Positions 42,961 through 51,418 of a DNA stretch of 64,000 nt are shown here, one piece after another; position 1 is the stretch's first letter, and each line of letters begins with the position of its first letter. Made by a program: the position numbers and the translations under genes. This stretch comes from Azospirillum agricola. GTDB taxonomy: Bacteria > Pseudomonadota > Alphaproteobacteria > Azospirillales > Azospirillaceae. The notes under the pieces are model-generated. The model did no database searches. It was not told where the DNA came from and saw only the letters and a program-made list of their open reading frames with translations. The stretch covers positions 1 to 64,000 of the forward strand of contig NZ_JAGINM010000019.1 of assembly GCF_017876095.1 (NCBI RefSeq), written 5' to 3'.

Positions 42961-44129
42961 GCGCCGTCGCGCAAGAGGGCGTCCCCCGCATCGCCTCGCC
43001 GCTCGCCCTGCGGGCGGTGACGCTGCGCAACCCGATCGTCGTCTCGCCGATGTGCCAGTATTCCGCCGTGAACGGCGGGGCGGTGGATGGCGTGGCCGGG
43101 GAATGGCACCGGGTCCATCTCGGCCGCTTCGCCATGGGCGGGGCCGGGCTGGTCTTCGTCGAGGCGACGGCGGTGACCGAGCAGGGCCGCATCACGCCGG
43201 GCGACCTCGGCCTGTGGGACGACCGCCAGATCCCCGGCCTGCGCGCCATCGCGACGATGCTGGCGGAGTTCGGCGCGGTGCCCGGCATCCAGCTCGGCCA
43301 TGCCGGGCGCAAGGCGGCCAGCCAGCGCCCCTGGCAGGGGCACGGGCCGCTCGGCGCCGCCGACATCGCGCGCGGCGAACCGCCCTGGCCGGTGGTGTCG
43401 GCAAGGCCGCTCCCCGTCGCCGAGGGCTGGCCGACGCCCCGCGAACTCGACCGCGATGACCTCGCGGCGCTGGTCGAGGCCTGGCGGGCGGCGGCGCTGC
43501 GGGCGCTCGACGCCGGTTTCGCGGTGGCGGAGCTGCATTGCGCCCACGGCTATCTGCTGCACCAGTTCCTGTCGCCGCTGAGCAATCGGCGGACCGACGG
43601 CTATGGCGGCGACTTCGAGGGGCGCTGCCGCTTTCCGCTGGAGGTGGCGGCGGCGGTGCGCGCGGCGTGGCCGGCCGACAGGCCGCTGTTCGTCCGCATC
43701 TCGGCGACCGACTGGGTCGAGGGCGGCTGGACGCTGGAGGACAGCGTCGCCTTCTCCCGCGCGCTGGCCGGGATCGGGATCGACGTCATCGACTGCTCGT
43801 CGGGCGGGATGGTGGGGGTGTCGGCGACGGCCGCCGCCGTGCCGCGCCATCCTGGATTCCAGGTGCCCTTCGCCGAGACGATCCGGCGCGAGGCGGGCGT
43901 GGCGACGATGGCGGTCGGGCTGATCCTGGACGGACCGCAGGCGGAGGCGATCCTGCGCGACGGTCGGGCCGATCTCGTCGCCGTCGGGCGCGAGGCGCTG
44001 GCCGACCCGAACTGGCCGCTGCGCGCCCGCCAGCAACTGACCGGCGCCGGCGATTTCGCCGGCTGGCCGGAGCAGGCCGGCTGGTGGCTGAGCCGCCGGG
44101 CGCGGACGCTCGACCACAAGACGGACTGA
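42957..44129 (+). CDS. Old Yellow Enzyme-type NADH:flavin oxidoreductase
   Basis: 390 residues, FMN-binding TIM barrel of the YqjM class. Visible class features: the Cys in SPMCQYSAVNGG near residue 30, GIQLGHAGRKAA near 100, the HxxH active-site pair in ELHCAHGYLLHQFLSPLSN near 190, and TDGYGGDFEGRCRF. Reduces activated C=C bonds. The start GTG overlaps the preceding stop by four bases, so expression is coupled. Works with the two FAD proteins on an unknown unsaturated acid or ketone. Confidence 0.88.
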   Translation: MSAVAQEGVPRIASPLALRAVTLRNPIVVSPMCQYSAVNGGAVDGVAGEWHRVHLGRFAMGGAGLVFVEATAVTEQGRITPGDLGLWDDRQIPGLRAIATMLAEFGAVPGIQLGHAGRKAASQRPWQGHGPLGAADIARGEPPWPVVSARPLPVAEGWPTPRELDRDDLAALVEAWRAAALRALDAGFAVAELHCAHGYLLHQFLSPLSNRRTDGYGGDFEGRCRFPLEVAAAVRAAWPADRPLFVRISATDWVEGGWTLEDSVAFSRALAGIGIDVIDCSSGGMVGVSATAAAVPRHPGFQVPFAETIRREAGVATMAVGLILDGPQAEAILRDGRADLVAVGREALADPNWPLRARQQLTGAGDFAGWPEQAGWWLSRRARTLDHKTD

Positions 44130-44216
44130 CCGGGGCTATCGACCGGACCGACGAATCCGCCGCCGGCCGCGCGCACCCCGCGCGCCGGACGGCACCCCCA
44201 TGGGAGAGGGCGTGAC

Positions 44217-45755
44217 ATGACCAGCACCACCAGCGGCCAGGACCGGACCGTCCGGGAAGAGACCGACATCGTCGTCGTGGGCGGCGGCGGCTCCGGCCTG
44301 ACCGCCGCCATCTTCGCCCGCCAGGAGGGCGCCAAGGTCGTCCTTCTGGAAAAGCACACGGAGCTGCGCGGCAGCACCGGCCTGTCGATCGGCTCGATCA
44401 CATCGACCGGCACCTGGCACCAGCGCCGCGCCGGCATCAAGGACGACACCCAGGCGCATTTCGAGGACATGGCGAAGTTCGCCGGCGAGTTGGCGGCCAG
44501 GGACAACGAGGAGCTGCGTCGCATCCTGGTCGAGAACGTCCCGGACAGCGTGGCGTGGCTGATGTCGCTGGGCGTCACCTTCCACGGGCCGATGCCCGAG
44601 CCGCCGCACCGCCAGCCGCGCATGCACAACGTGCTGCCCAACTCGCGCGCCTACATCTATTTCGTGTCGCGCGAGGCGCGCCGCGTCGGGGTGGATGCGC
44701 GGGTCGACGCCACCGTCGAGCGGCTGCTGGTCGAGGACGGCCGCGTCGTCGGCGTCGCCGCCCGCATCGGCGGGGTGCCGCACGAGCTGCGGGCGCGCCG
44801 CGCGGTGATCCTGGCGACCGGCGACTATTCCTCCAGCCCCGACTGGAAGCGGCGCTTCAACCCGGCGGTCGCCGCGGTGGACGGGGTGAACACCACCAAC
44901 GTCGGCGATGGCCACCGCTTCGGCGAGGAACTCGGGGCCGAGGTGCGGTTCGGCGAGATCGTCTACGGCCCCAACCTGCGCTTCATGCCGCCGGCCAAGC
45001 CCAGCGTGCTGCTGCGCCTGCCGCCGCACCGCTGGCTGACCGGGGCGATGCGCGTCGCCCTGGAAAAGCTGCCGGCCTGGATGCTGCGGCCCTTCATCCT
45101 GTCCTTCGTGACGACCTACCTCAGCCCGGAGCCGAGCCTGTTCCGCGAGGGCGCCATCCTGGTCAACAAGCGCGGCGAGCGCTTCACCGACGAACTCGGC
45201 AAGCCGAACTACGCGCTGGCCGACCAGCCGGACAAGGTCGGCTACATCGTCTTCGACGACAGCGTCGCCCGCAAGTTCCGTGGCTGGCCCTACTTCATCT
45301 CGACCGCGCCCGGCGTCGCCTACGCCTATCTCGGCGACTACAAGCGGACGCGGCCGGATCTCTACCACGGCGGCGCCACGGTCGAGGATCTGGCCGCCTC
45401 GATGGGCGTGCCGGCGGCGGCGCTGCGCGGCGCGGTGGAGGCCCACAACGCCGCGCCGGGCGGGCGGCCGCCGCTGGGCAAGGGGCCGTACCACGCGCTG
45501 GGACCGGTCAAGAGCTGGATCATCCTGACCGACGGCGGGCTGACGGTGAACCGCGACCATCAGGTGACGCGCGCCGACGGCGCGGCGATTCCGGGACTCT
45601 ACGCGGTCGGCTCGGTCGGGCAGGGCGGGCTGCTGCTGGAGGGGCACGGGCATCATCTCGCCTGGGCCTTCACCTCCGGCCGCCTCGCCGGCCGCCACGC
45701 CGCCACGGCGGCGCCCGCGACGGCGGCGCGGCCGGCGGAGGCGGTGGCGGGCTAG
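44217..45755 (+). CDS. FAD-dependent oxidoreductase (fumarate-reductase/ketosteroid-dehydrogenase type)
   Basis: 512 residues. FAD motif IVVVGGGGSGLTAAIFAR near residue 20. The segment ELRGSTGLSIGSITSTG follows, and the C-terminal GLYAVGSVGQGGLLLEGHG closes the FAD site. Family members oxidise or reduce alpha,beta-unsaturated acids, CoA esters or ketosteroids. GGGAGAGGG precedes the ATG. 87 bp after the Old Yellow Enzyme gene, same direction. No cytochrome or iron-sulfur partner is adjacent. Confidence 0.82.
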   Translation: MTSTTSGQDRTVREETDIVVVGGGGSGLTAAIFARQEGAKVVLLEKHTELRGSTGLSIGSITSTGTWHQRRAGIKDDTQAHFEDMAKFAGELAARDNEELRRILVENVPDSVAWLMSLGVTFHGPMPEPPHRQPRMHNVLPNSRAYIYFVSREARRVGVDARVDATVERLLVEDGRVVGVAARIGGVPHELRARRAVILATGDYSSSPDWKRRFNPAVAAVDGVNTTNVGDGHRFGEELGAEVRFGEIVYGPNLRFMPPAKPSVLLRLPPHRWLTGAMRVALEKLPAWMLRPFILSFVTTYLSPEPSLFREGAILVNKRGERFTDELGKPNYALADQPDKVGYIVFDDSVARKFRGWPYFISTAPGVAYAYLGDYKRTRPDLYHGGATVEDLAASMGVPAAALRGAVEAHNAAPGGRPPLGKGPYHALGPVKSWIILTDGGLTVNRDHQVTRADGAAIPGLYAVGSVGQGGLLLEGHGHHLAWAFTSGRLAGRHAATAAPATAARPAEAVAG

Positions 45756-45931
45756 GAGGGGCCGGCTTCCGCAGGGCGGTGCATCATCAGGGGGCCGCTT
45801 CCCTGTATTCATGTGGATACAGTGTTGCGGCCCGTCCTGGATCGGAAAACCGCCACGCCGCGACGGGACGGTGAAGCCGGCGTCACCATGGGGGAGGGAA
45901 CCCCGGCCGCAGCCGGGAAAGGGGTTGTGCA

Positions 45932-45946
45932 CGTAAAAATATTACG
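45932..45946. promoter_or_regulatory. CGTAA-N5-TTACG inverted repeat upstream of modE
   Basis: An A/T-rich palindrome followed directly by GGTTATATG, 40-55 bp before the modE start. It may be the modE promoter/operator. It is not a good match to the ModE consensus. The rest of 45756-45988 shows nothing else. Confidence 0.35.
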
Positions 45947-45988
45947 GTTATATGCTCCCGCCCCACAGCGTCGCTCACGAGGTCGGCC

Positions 45989-46780
45989 ATGCCGGTTCGC
46001 GTCCAGCTTTCCTTCGCCGCGGCCAACGCGTCGCCGGTCGGGGCCGAGCGCATCCGGCTGCTGGAGGCGGTGGCGCGCGAGGGCAGCATCTCCGGCGCGG
46101 CGCGGGCGGCCGGCATCACCTACAAGTCGGCCTGGGACGCCGTCGACGCGATGAACACCCTGTTCGGGCGGCCCCTGGTCGACGGCAGGGCCGGCGGGCG
46201 CAAGGGCGGCGGCGCCGTGCTGACGGCCGAGGGCGCGCGGGTGGTGGCGGTCTTCCACCATCTGGAAGGCGAGATGGCGCGGGCGCTGGCCGCGATGCAG
46301 CCGGGGCCGGACGGGACCGGCCTGCCGGCGGCGACACTGATGTGGGGGCTCTTCATGCGGACCAGCGCGCGCAACGCGCTCGGCGGGACGGTCGCCGCCA
46401 TCGCCGAGGGAACGGTGACCGCCGAGGTGACGCTCGCCCTGTCGGACCGGCTGGCGCTGAGCGCCGTCATCACCCGCGACAGCGTGCGCGCGCTGGGGCT
46501 GTTCCCCGGCCGCGAGGCGACGGCGCTGATCAAGGCCTCCTTCGTCATCCTCGCCCCGGCCGACGAGGCGCGCCGCACCTCGGCGCGCAACCGCATCGAG
46601 GGCGTCGTCGCCCGCCGCGAGGACGGCGCCGTCAACAGCGAGGTGACGCTCGACATCGGCGACGGCAGGACGCTGGTTGCCGTCGTCACGCTGGAAGCGG
46701 CGAAGGATCTCGGTCTGGCGGTCGGCGATCGGGCCTGCGCGCTGATCGACGCCTCGCACGTCATCCTGGCGGCCAACTGA
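45989..46780 (+). CDS. modE: molybdate-responsive regulator ModE
   Basis: 263 residues. N-terminal winged helix (LLEAVAREGSISGAARAAG; KSAWDAVDAMNTLFGRPLV) and two C-terminal molybdate-binding Mop domains (RTSARNALGGTVAAIAEG near 125; RTSARNRIEGVVARREDG near 198), the full-length ModE arrangement. Senses cytoplasmic molybdate and represses or activates Mo genes. Directly upstream of mosBA, with a ModE-box-like site between, so it likely controls molybdenum storage. Confidence 0.92.
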   Translation: MPVRVQLSFAAANASPVGAERIRLLEAVAREGSISGAARAAGITYKSAWDAVDAMNTLFGRPLVDGRAGGRKGGGAVLTAEGARVVAVFHHLEGEMARALAAMQPGPDGTGLPAATLMWGLFMRTSARNALGGTVAAIAEGTVTAEVTLALSDRLALSAVITRDSVRALGLFPGREATALIKASFVILAPADEARRTSARNRIEGVVARREDGAVNSEVTLDIGDGRTLVAVVTLEAAKDLGLAVGDRACALIDASHVILAAN

Positions 46781-46813
46781 CGGGACCGCCGCGAGGACGG
46801 GGTCCCTCGCGAC

Positions 46814-46838
46814 CGCTGTATGCCATGCCTTTATAACG
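46814..46838. promoter_or_regulatory. ModE-box-like site upstream of mosB
   Basis: Half-sites CGCTGTATG (46814-46822) and TTTATAACG (46830-46838) with a 7-bp spacer. They differ by two bases and one base from the ModE consensus halves CGCTATATA and TATATAACG. The location between modE and mosB supports it. The right half overlaps a possible -10 element. Confidence 0.6.
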
Positions 46839-46997
46839 CTATGAAACAAAACGATGTTTCCCCGTTTCTCCATTGACGGGCGAGCGGGACGGGGGCATTT
46901 TCCCTTCAGCGCCCAGGGCGGATGGCCGGCCCCGCCGCAAGGGTCGGCGGGGGTGGCGGACGGCGCCGGCGCGCAGCGAAGAAAGGGAAGCTCCCGG

Positions 46998-47810
46998 ATG
47001 ACCGAGACGACAGCGGCGCTCGAAGCGCTCCTCATGCAGCGGTCCCTGACCGACGCGCAGCTCCAGGCGGCGGCGGAGGCGGCGGCGGATTTCCGCATCC
47101 TGCCCGACGCGACGGTGCTGAAGATCGGCGGGCAGAGCGTCATCGACCGTGGACGCGCGGCCGTCTACCCGCTGGTGGACGAGATCGTCGCCGCCCGCAA
47201 GGCGCACAAGCTGCTGATCGGCACCGGCGCCGGCACCCGCGCCCGCCACCTCTACTCCATCGCCGCCGGGCTCAACCTGCCGGCGGGCGTGCTGGCGCAG
47301 CTCGGCGCCTCGGTGGCCGACCAGAACGCCGCGATGCTGGGGCAGCTTCTCGCCAGGCACGGCATCTCGGCGGTGGAGAGCGCCGGGCTCTCGGCGGTTC
47401 CGCTCTACCTCGCCGAGGTGAACGGCGTCGTCTTCGGCGGCATGCCCCCCTACAAGCTGTGGATCCGCCCGTCCGCCGAGAGCGTGATCCCGCCCTACCG
47501 CACCGACGCCGGCTGCTTCCTGGTCGCCGAGCAGTTCGGCTGCAAGGCGATGATCTACGTGAAGGACGAGGACGGCCTCCACACCGCGAACCCGAAGACC
47601 TCCAGGGACGCCACCTTCATCCCGCGGATCTCGGTCGACGAGATGAAGGCCAGGGGATTGCAGGATTCGATCCTGGAATTCCCGGTGCTCGACCTGCTGA
47701 AGCAGGCGCGCCACGTCCGTCAGGTGCAGATCGTGAACGGCCTCGTCCCCGGCAACCTGACCCGCGCGCTCGCCGGCGAGCCTGTCGGCACCATCATCAC
47801 CGCGAGCTGA
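46998..47810 (+). CDS. mosB: molybdenum storage protein subunit beta
   Basis: 270 residues of the amino-acid-kinase fold, closely resembling the Azotobacter MoSto beta subunit: LMQRSLTDAQLQAAAEAAAD, ATVLKIGGQSVIDRGRAAVY, LLIGTGAGTRARHLYSIA and LVPGNLTRALAGEPVGTIIT. MoSto is an alpha3-beta3 cage that stores polyoxomolybdate clusters in an ATP-dependent manner. ATG at 46998; the longer open frame lacks family similarity. Followed by mosA after 12 bp. Confidence 0.95.
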   Translation: MTETTAALEALLMQRSLTDAQLQAAAEAAADFRILPDATVLKIGGQSVIDRGRAAVYPLVDEIVAARKAHKLLIGTGAGTRARHLYSIAAGLNLPAGVLAQLGASVADQNAAMLGQLLARHGISAVESAGLSAVPLYLAEVNGVVFGGMPPYKLWIRPSAESVIPPYRTDAGCFLVAEQFGCKAMIYVKDEDGLHTANPKTSRDATFIPRISVDEMKARGLQDSILEFPVLDLLKQARHVRQVQIVNGLVPGNLTRALAGEPVGTIITAS

Positions 47811-47822
47811 GGGACCATCGCC

Positions 47823-48656
47823 ATGCCCGACACCACCAACAGCATCAAGCATGTGGCCTCGCCGCTCGCGCGCCAGACCCTCCTCGACAGCGACCTGACC
47901 CGCCCGGTCGCCGGCGTGCGCCCGATCCGGCTGCTGCCCTGGTTGCAGGTCGTCAAGATCGGCGGGCGTTCCATCATGGATCGCGGCGCCGAGGCCATCC
48001 TTCCGGTCGTGGACGAGATTCGCCGGCTGCTGCCGGAGCACCGCCTGCTCATCCTGACCGGCGCCGGCATCCGCGCCCGCCACCTTTACGGGGTCGGGCT
48101 CGACCTCGGCCTGCCGGTCGGGTCGCTGGCGCCGCTCGCCGCCAGCGAGGCCGGGCAGAACGGCCACATCCTCGCCTCCCTGCTGGCGCCGGAAGGGGTG
48201 TCCTACGTCGAGCACCCGACCATCGCCAGCCAGCTCGCCATCCATCTGGCGGCGGCCCGCGCCGTGGTGGGCAGCGCCTTCCCGCCCTACCACCACCACG
48301 AGTTTCCGGGGTCGCGCATCCCGCCGCACCGGGCCGACGCCGGCGCCTTCCTGCTGGCCGACGCGCTCGGCGCGGCCGGTCTGACGATCGTCGAGGACGT
48401 CGACGGCGTCTGCACCGCCGACCCCAACGGCCCCGATGGGGAGACGGCGGAACTGATCCGCGAGCTGTCCGCCGCCGATCTCGCCGGCTTCGACGGCACC
48501 TTGCCGGTGGACCGCTCGCTGCCCGAGATCATGGCGAACGCCCGCCACATCGAGCGCGTGCAGATCGTCAACGGGCTGGTGCCGGGCCGGCTGACCGCCG
48601 CGCTGCGCGGCGAGCATGTCGGGACGATCGTCCACACCGGCGCGCGGCGGGGCTGA
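47823..48656 (+). CDS. mosA: molybdenum storage protein subunit alpha
   Basis: 277 residues, nearly collinear with Azotobacter MosA: TTNSIKHVASPLARQTLLD, RPIRLLPWLQVVKIGGRS, SAFPPYHHHEFPGSRIPPHR (the His-rich Mo-site region) and NGLVPGRLTAALRGEHVGTI. GAGGGA precedes the ATG. Forms the storage cage with MosB. Its presence fits an organism with high Mo demand, such as a diazotroph; nitrate reductase and the Mo hydroxylase are encoded in the same window. Confidence 0.95.
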   Translation: MPDTTNSIKHVASPLARQTLLDSDLTRPVAGVRPIRLLPWLQVVKIGGRSIMDRGAEAILPVVDEIRRLLPEHRLLILTGAGIRARHLYGVGLDLGLPVGSLAPLAASEAGQNGHILASLLAPEGVSYVEHPTIASQLAIHLAAARAVVGSAFPPYHHHEFPGSRIPPHRADAGAFLLADALGAAGLTIVEDVDGVCTADPNGPDGETAELIRELSAADLAGFDGTLPVDRSLPEIMANARHIERVQIVNGLVPGRLTAALRGEHVGTIVHTGARRG

Positions 48657-48754
48657 CCGGGCCCGCGACCCCGCCGGTTCCACCGATCGGCGGGGCGGCC
48701 TGCCCCGGAATTCCCGCGCTCCCGCCGGGCGGAACCGCCGCCTTGCGCGTTTCC

Positions 48755-49315
48755 ATGTCGGCGTGGATGGCGGAAGCGGGGTGGACGAGGATGTTTCAGA
48801 TCGCGTCGCGGGCGATGTATCTGCTGGCGGCCACGACGCTGGCGCTGTTCGCGCTGGTGTTCATCGGCGTCGCTGCGCTGACCGTGGTGGAGGGGGCGGT
48901 GTCGATGCACCCCGAGCAGCTCACCGCCGCCCTGCTGGACGGGGTGGGGCTGATCGTGCTGTCCATCGCCGTCTTCGAGATTGCCAAGTACCTCTACGAG
49001 GAGGAGATCGACCGCGACCGCGAGCTTCGCCACGCCGACGAGGCCCGCCGCACCCTGACGAAGTTCCTGACCACCATCATCGTCGCCGCCAGCCTGGAAG
49101 GGCTGGTGCTGGTGTTCGAGGCGCGGACCTCCGAGATCTCCGCCATCGTCTACCCGTCGCTGCTGCTGGCGGTGGTGGTGCTGATGGTGGTCGGGCTGGC
49201 CAGCTTCCAGTGGATCGGCCGCCGGGCCGAGAGCATCCGCATCGATCCCGCCGTCTCCGCCGCCGAGGAGGCGGACGACAGGAAGGGGACCGACGCCCAG
49301 CGGCCCGGCGGGTAG
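48755..49315 (+). CDS. hypothetical membrane protein
   Basis: About 186 residues with four hydrophobic segments (LLAATTLALFALVFIGVAAL; GVGLIVLSIAVFEIAKYL; FLTTIIVAASLEGLVLVF; LLLAVVVLMVVGLASFQW) and a charged loop EEEIDRDRELRHADEARRT between the second and third. I do not recognise the family. The start is uncertain: ATG at 48755, 48767 or 48791; the last has GGACGAGG directly against it. Follows mosA by about 100 bp but is not obviously related to molybdenum. Confidence 0.7.
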   Translation: MSAWMAEAGWTRMFQIASRAMYLLAATTLALFALVFIGVAALTVVEGAVSMHPEQLTAALLDGVGLIVLSIAVFEIAKYLYEEEIDRDRELRHADEARRTLTKFLTTIIVAASLEGLVLVFEARTSEISAIVYPSLLLAVVVLMVVGLASFQWIGRRAESIRIDPAVSAAEEADDRKGTDAQRPGG

Positions 49316-49321
49316 GCCGCC

Positions 49322-50074
49322 CTACTCGCCGTCCGCTCCGGCGAAGACGCTCTTCAGATCGATCAGCGGTTCCGGCTTGGCCTCCAGGTCGAGCTGGCGT
49401 TCGATGGTGTCGAGATGCTCCATCATCAGGCGCACCGCCTCGCCGGCCCTGTTCCTGTCCGGTCCGGGATCGGCGAGCGCGTCGATCAGCCGCCGATGAT
49501 CCTCGGCCGAGCAGCTGTGCGACGAGCGCCGCTCGAAGGCCGCGATGGCGAGGCCGGAACGGTCGATCAGGTCGCCGAGGATGCCGGCCAGCGTCGCGTT
49601 GCCGGCGAACTCCGCCAGCAGCAGGTGGAACTGCCCGGACAGGCGGATCAGCGCCTTGCGGTCGCCGGCCGCCTCCGCCGCCTCCTCGCGGGCGCGGTGC
49701 TCGTTCAACCGCGCCAGGACGCCGGGCGGGAGCGGCCGGGCGAGGCGGTCCAGCGTCTCCATGATCGCCCGCTCGATGACCCGGCGGGCCTCGAACACCT
49801 CCCGCGCCTCCCGCGCGGTCGGCTTGGCGACGAAGGCGCCCCGGTTGGGGATCAGCGTCACCACCCGGCGCTGCGCCAGCAGCAGCAGAACCTTGCGCAC
49901 CCGCTCGCGGCTGACCCCGAAGACCTGGGCGAGGCTTTCCTCGGCCAGCTTGGTGCCGGGCGGCAGCCGGCGGTCGGCGATGGCCTCGCCGATGCTCTGG
50001 ACGATGCGGGCTTCGGCGCCGCTGCGGCCACGGCTGGCGCGGCGGGGCGGGGCGGCGGTCGGGGCTGTCTTCAT
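49322..50074 (-). CDS. GntR-family (FCD) transcriptional regulator
   Basis: About 250 residues. N-terminal GntR winged helix (IGEAIADRRLPPGTKLAEE; QVFGVSRERVRKVLLLLAQR; NRGAFVAKP) and a helical C-terminal FCD/FadR-type ligand domain. The start at 50074 gives the usual short basic leader; the open frame extends 88 codons upstream through the operator region. Divergent from the ABC-racemase operon, and two identical TTGTGCACAA palindromes lie in between, the likely operators. Confidence 0.88.
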   Translation of the reverse strand: MKTAPTAAPPRRASRGRSGAEARIVQSIGEAIADRRLPPGTKLAEESLAQVFGVSRERVRKVLLLLAQRRVVTLIPNRGAFVAKPTAREAREVFEARRVIERAIMETLDRLARPLPPGVLARLNEHRAREEAAEAAGDRKALIRLSGQFHLLLAEFAGNATLAGILGDLIDRSGLAIAAFERRSSHSCSAEDHRRLIDALADPGPDRNRAGEAVRLMMEHLDTIERQLDLEAKPEPLIDLKSVFAGADGE

Positions 50075-50119
50075 GGCCGGATGGGGGACGGTGGCTGACG
50101 GGCGTGCATGGTCACGGGA

Positions 50120-50129
50120 TTGTGCACAA
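50120..50129. promoter_or_regulatory. GntR-type operator palindrome 1
   Basis: TTGTGCACAA, a perfect 10-bp palindrome 46 bp upstream of the gntR start. GntR/FCD proteins typically bind TNGTNNNACNA-like palindromes. It is repeated at 50329, so binding by the adjacent regulator is plausible. Confidence 0.6.
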
Positions 50130-50328
50130 AACGCGCCAGGATTGAACCGCAATCGGTTGGCTCCGCCGCCGGGCCGGTGCTGGCCGGCCCTCTGCCCAAA
50201 AGGGCGGCAACACGCCGCCCAAGCGGTCATTGCTTCGCTCTTGGGCGTTGGAGCGCTGGCGGAAAGCCTGCCCTTCATCCCTGGCATGCATCCTGCACAT
50301 TCCGTCTTGTGCCGGATCGGCGCGTGGA

Positions 50329-50338
50329 TTGTGCACAA
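50329..50338. promoter_or_regulatory. GntR-type operator palindrome 2
   Basis: A second exact copy of TTGTGCACAA with the flank GGATTGTGCACAA also nearly repeated. It lies 18 bp before the ABC ATPase start, where a bound protein would block transcription of that operon. The gap between the two palindromes holds no other feature I can name. Confidence 0.62.
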
Positions 50339-50355
50339 GAAGGGGAGCGACGGGG

Positions 50356-51360
50356 ATGACCGCCACCGCCATCACGGCCACCGGGCTGCCGGTCGAACTG
50401 GTGAAGCTGCGCAAGGCCTACGGCTCCACCGTCGCGGTGGACGGCATCGACCTGCGCATCGCCGCCGGCTCCTACTGCTGCCTGCTGGGGCCGAGCGGCT
50501 GCGGCAAGACCTCCACCCTGCGGATGATCGCCGGGCACGAGGACATCAGCGACGGCGACCTGCTGATCGGCGATTCGGTGATGAACGGCGAGCCGCCGGC
50601 CAGGCGCGGCACCGCGATGATGTTCCAGAGCTACGCCCTGTTCCCGCACCTCGACTGCACCGACAACGTCGCCTTCAGCCTGAAGATGAAGGGCGTTTCC
50701 AAGGAGGAACGCCGCCGCCGCGCGTCCGAGATGCTGGAGCTGGTGGACATGGGCAAATACGCCGCCCGGCTGCCGGCGCAGCTTTCCGGCGGGCAGCAGC
50801 AGCGCGTGGCGCTGGCCCGCGCGCTGATCACCCGGCCGGGCGTGCTGCTGCTCGACGAGCCGCTGTCGGCGCTCGACCCCTTCCTGCGGGTGCGGATGCG
50901 CGAGGAGCTGAAGCGCCTGCACCGCGAGCTGGGCATCACCTTCATCCACGTCACCCACAGCCAGACCGAGGCGATGGCGCTGGCCGACCTCGCGGTGGTG
51001 ATGAACCAGGGCCGCATCGAGCAGGCCGGGCCGCCGCGCGAGCTGTTCAACCGGCCGCGCACCGCCTTCGTCGCCCGCTTCATCGGCGGCCACAACGTCA
51101 TCGCCGGCGAGGGCGGGCAGGACGCCGTGCGCGCCGACCGCATCCGGCTGGGCGACGGCGGGGCCGACATCCGCGTCGAGGGCACGGTCCGCGCGCTGGA
51201 GTATCACGGCTCCTCGGTCCATCTCAGCCTCGACGTGCCGGGCGCCGACGATTTCGCCGTGATCCTCGACGAGGCGCGATTCTTCGATTCCCCGCTGTCC
51301 ATCGGCGACCGCGTGCTCGCCGGCTGGAGCCGGCGCGACACCCACCCGCTGGTGGCCTGA
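50356..51360 (+). CDS. polyamine-type ABC transporter ATPase (PotA-like)
   Basis: 334 residues. Walker A GPSGCGKTSTLRMI near residue 43, Q-loop MMFQSYALFPHL, signature LSGGQQQRVALARALI near 140, Walker B VLLLDEPLSALDP and H-loop HVTHSQTEAMALAD. A C-terminal TOBE-like region follows (VRALEYHGSSVHLSLDVPG). GGGGAGCGACGGGG precedes the ATG. First gene of the operon. Substrate not necessarily a polyamine: the racemase points to a hydantoin, allantoin or related amide. Confidence 0.9.
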   Translation: MTATAITATGLPVELVKLRKAYGSTVAVDGIDLRIAAGSYCCLLGPSGCGKTSTLRMIAGHEDISDGDLLIGDSVMNGEPPARRGTAMMFQSYALFPHLDCTDNVAFSLKMKGVSKEERRRRASEMLELVDMGKYAARLPAQLSGGQQQRVALARALITRPGVLLLDEPLSALDPFLRVRMREELKRLHRELGITFIHVTHSQTEAMALADLAVVMNQGRIEQAGPPRELFNRPRTAFVARFIGGHNVIAGEGGQDAVRADRIRLGDGGADIRVEGTVRALEYHGSSVHLSLDVPGADDFAVILDEARFFDSPLSIGDRVLAGWSRRDTHPLVA

Positions 51361-51418
51361 CGCACCCCCTTTTTCCTTCGCGACGACCAGAACAACCAAT
51401 CAGAACTGGAGGCTCAGC

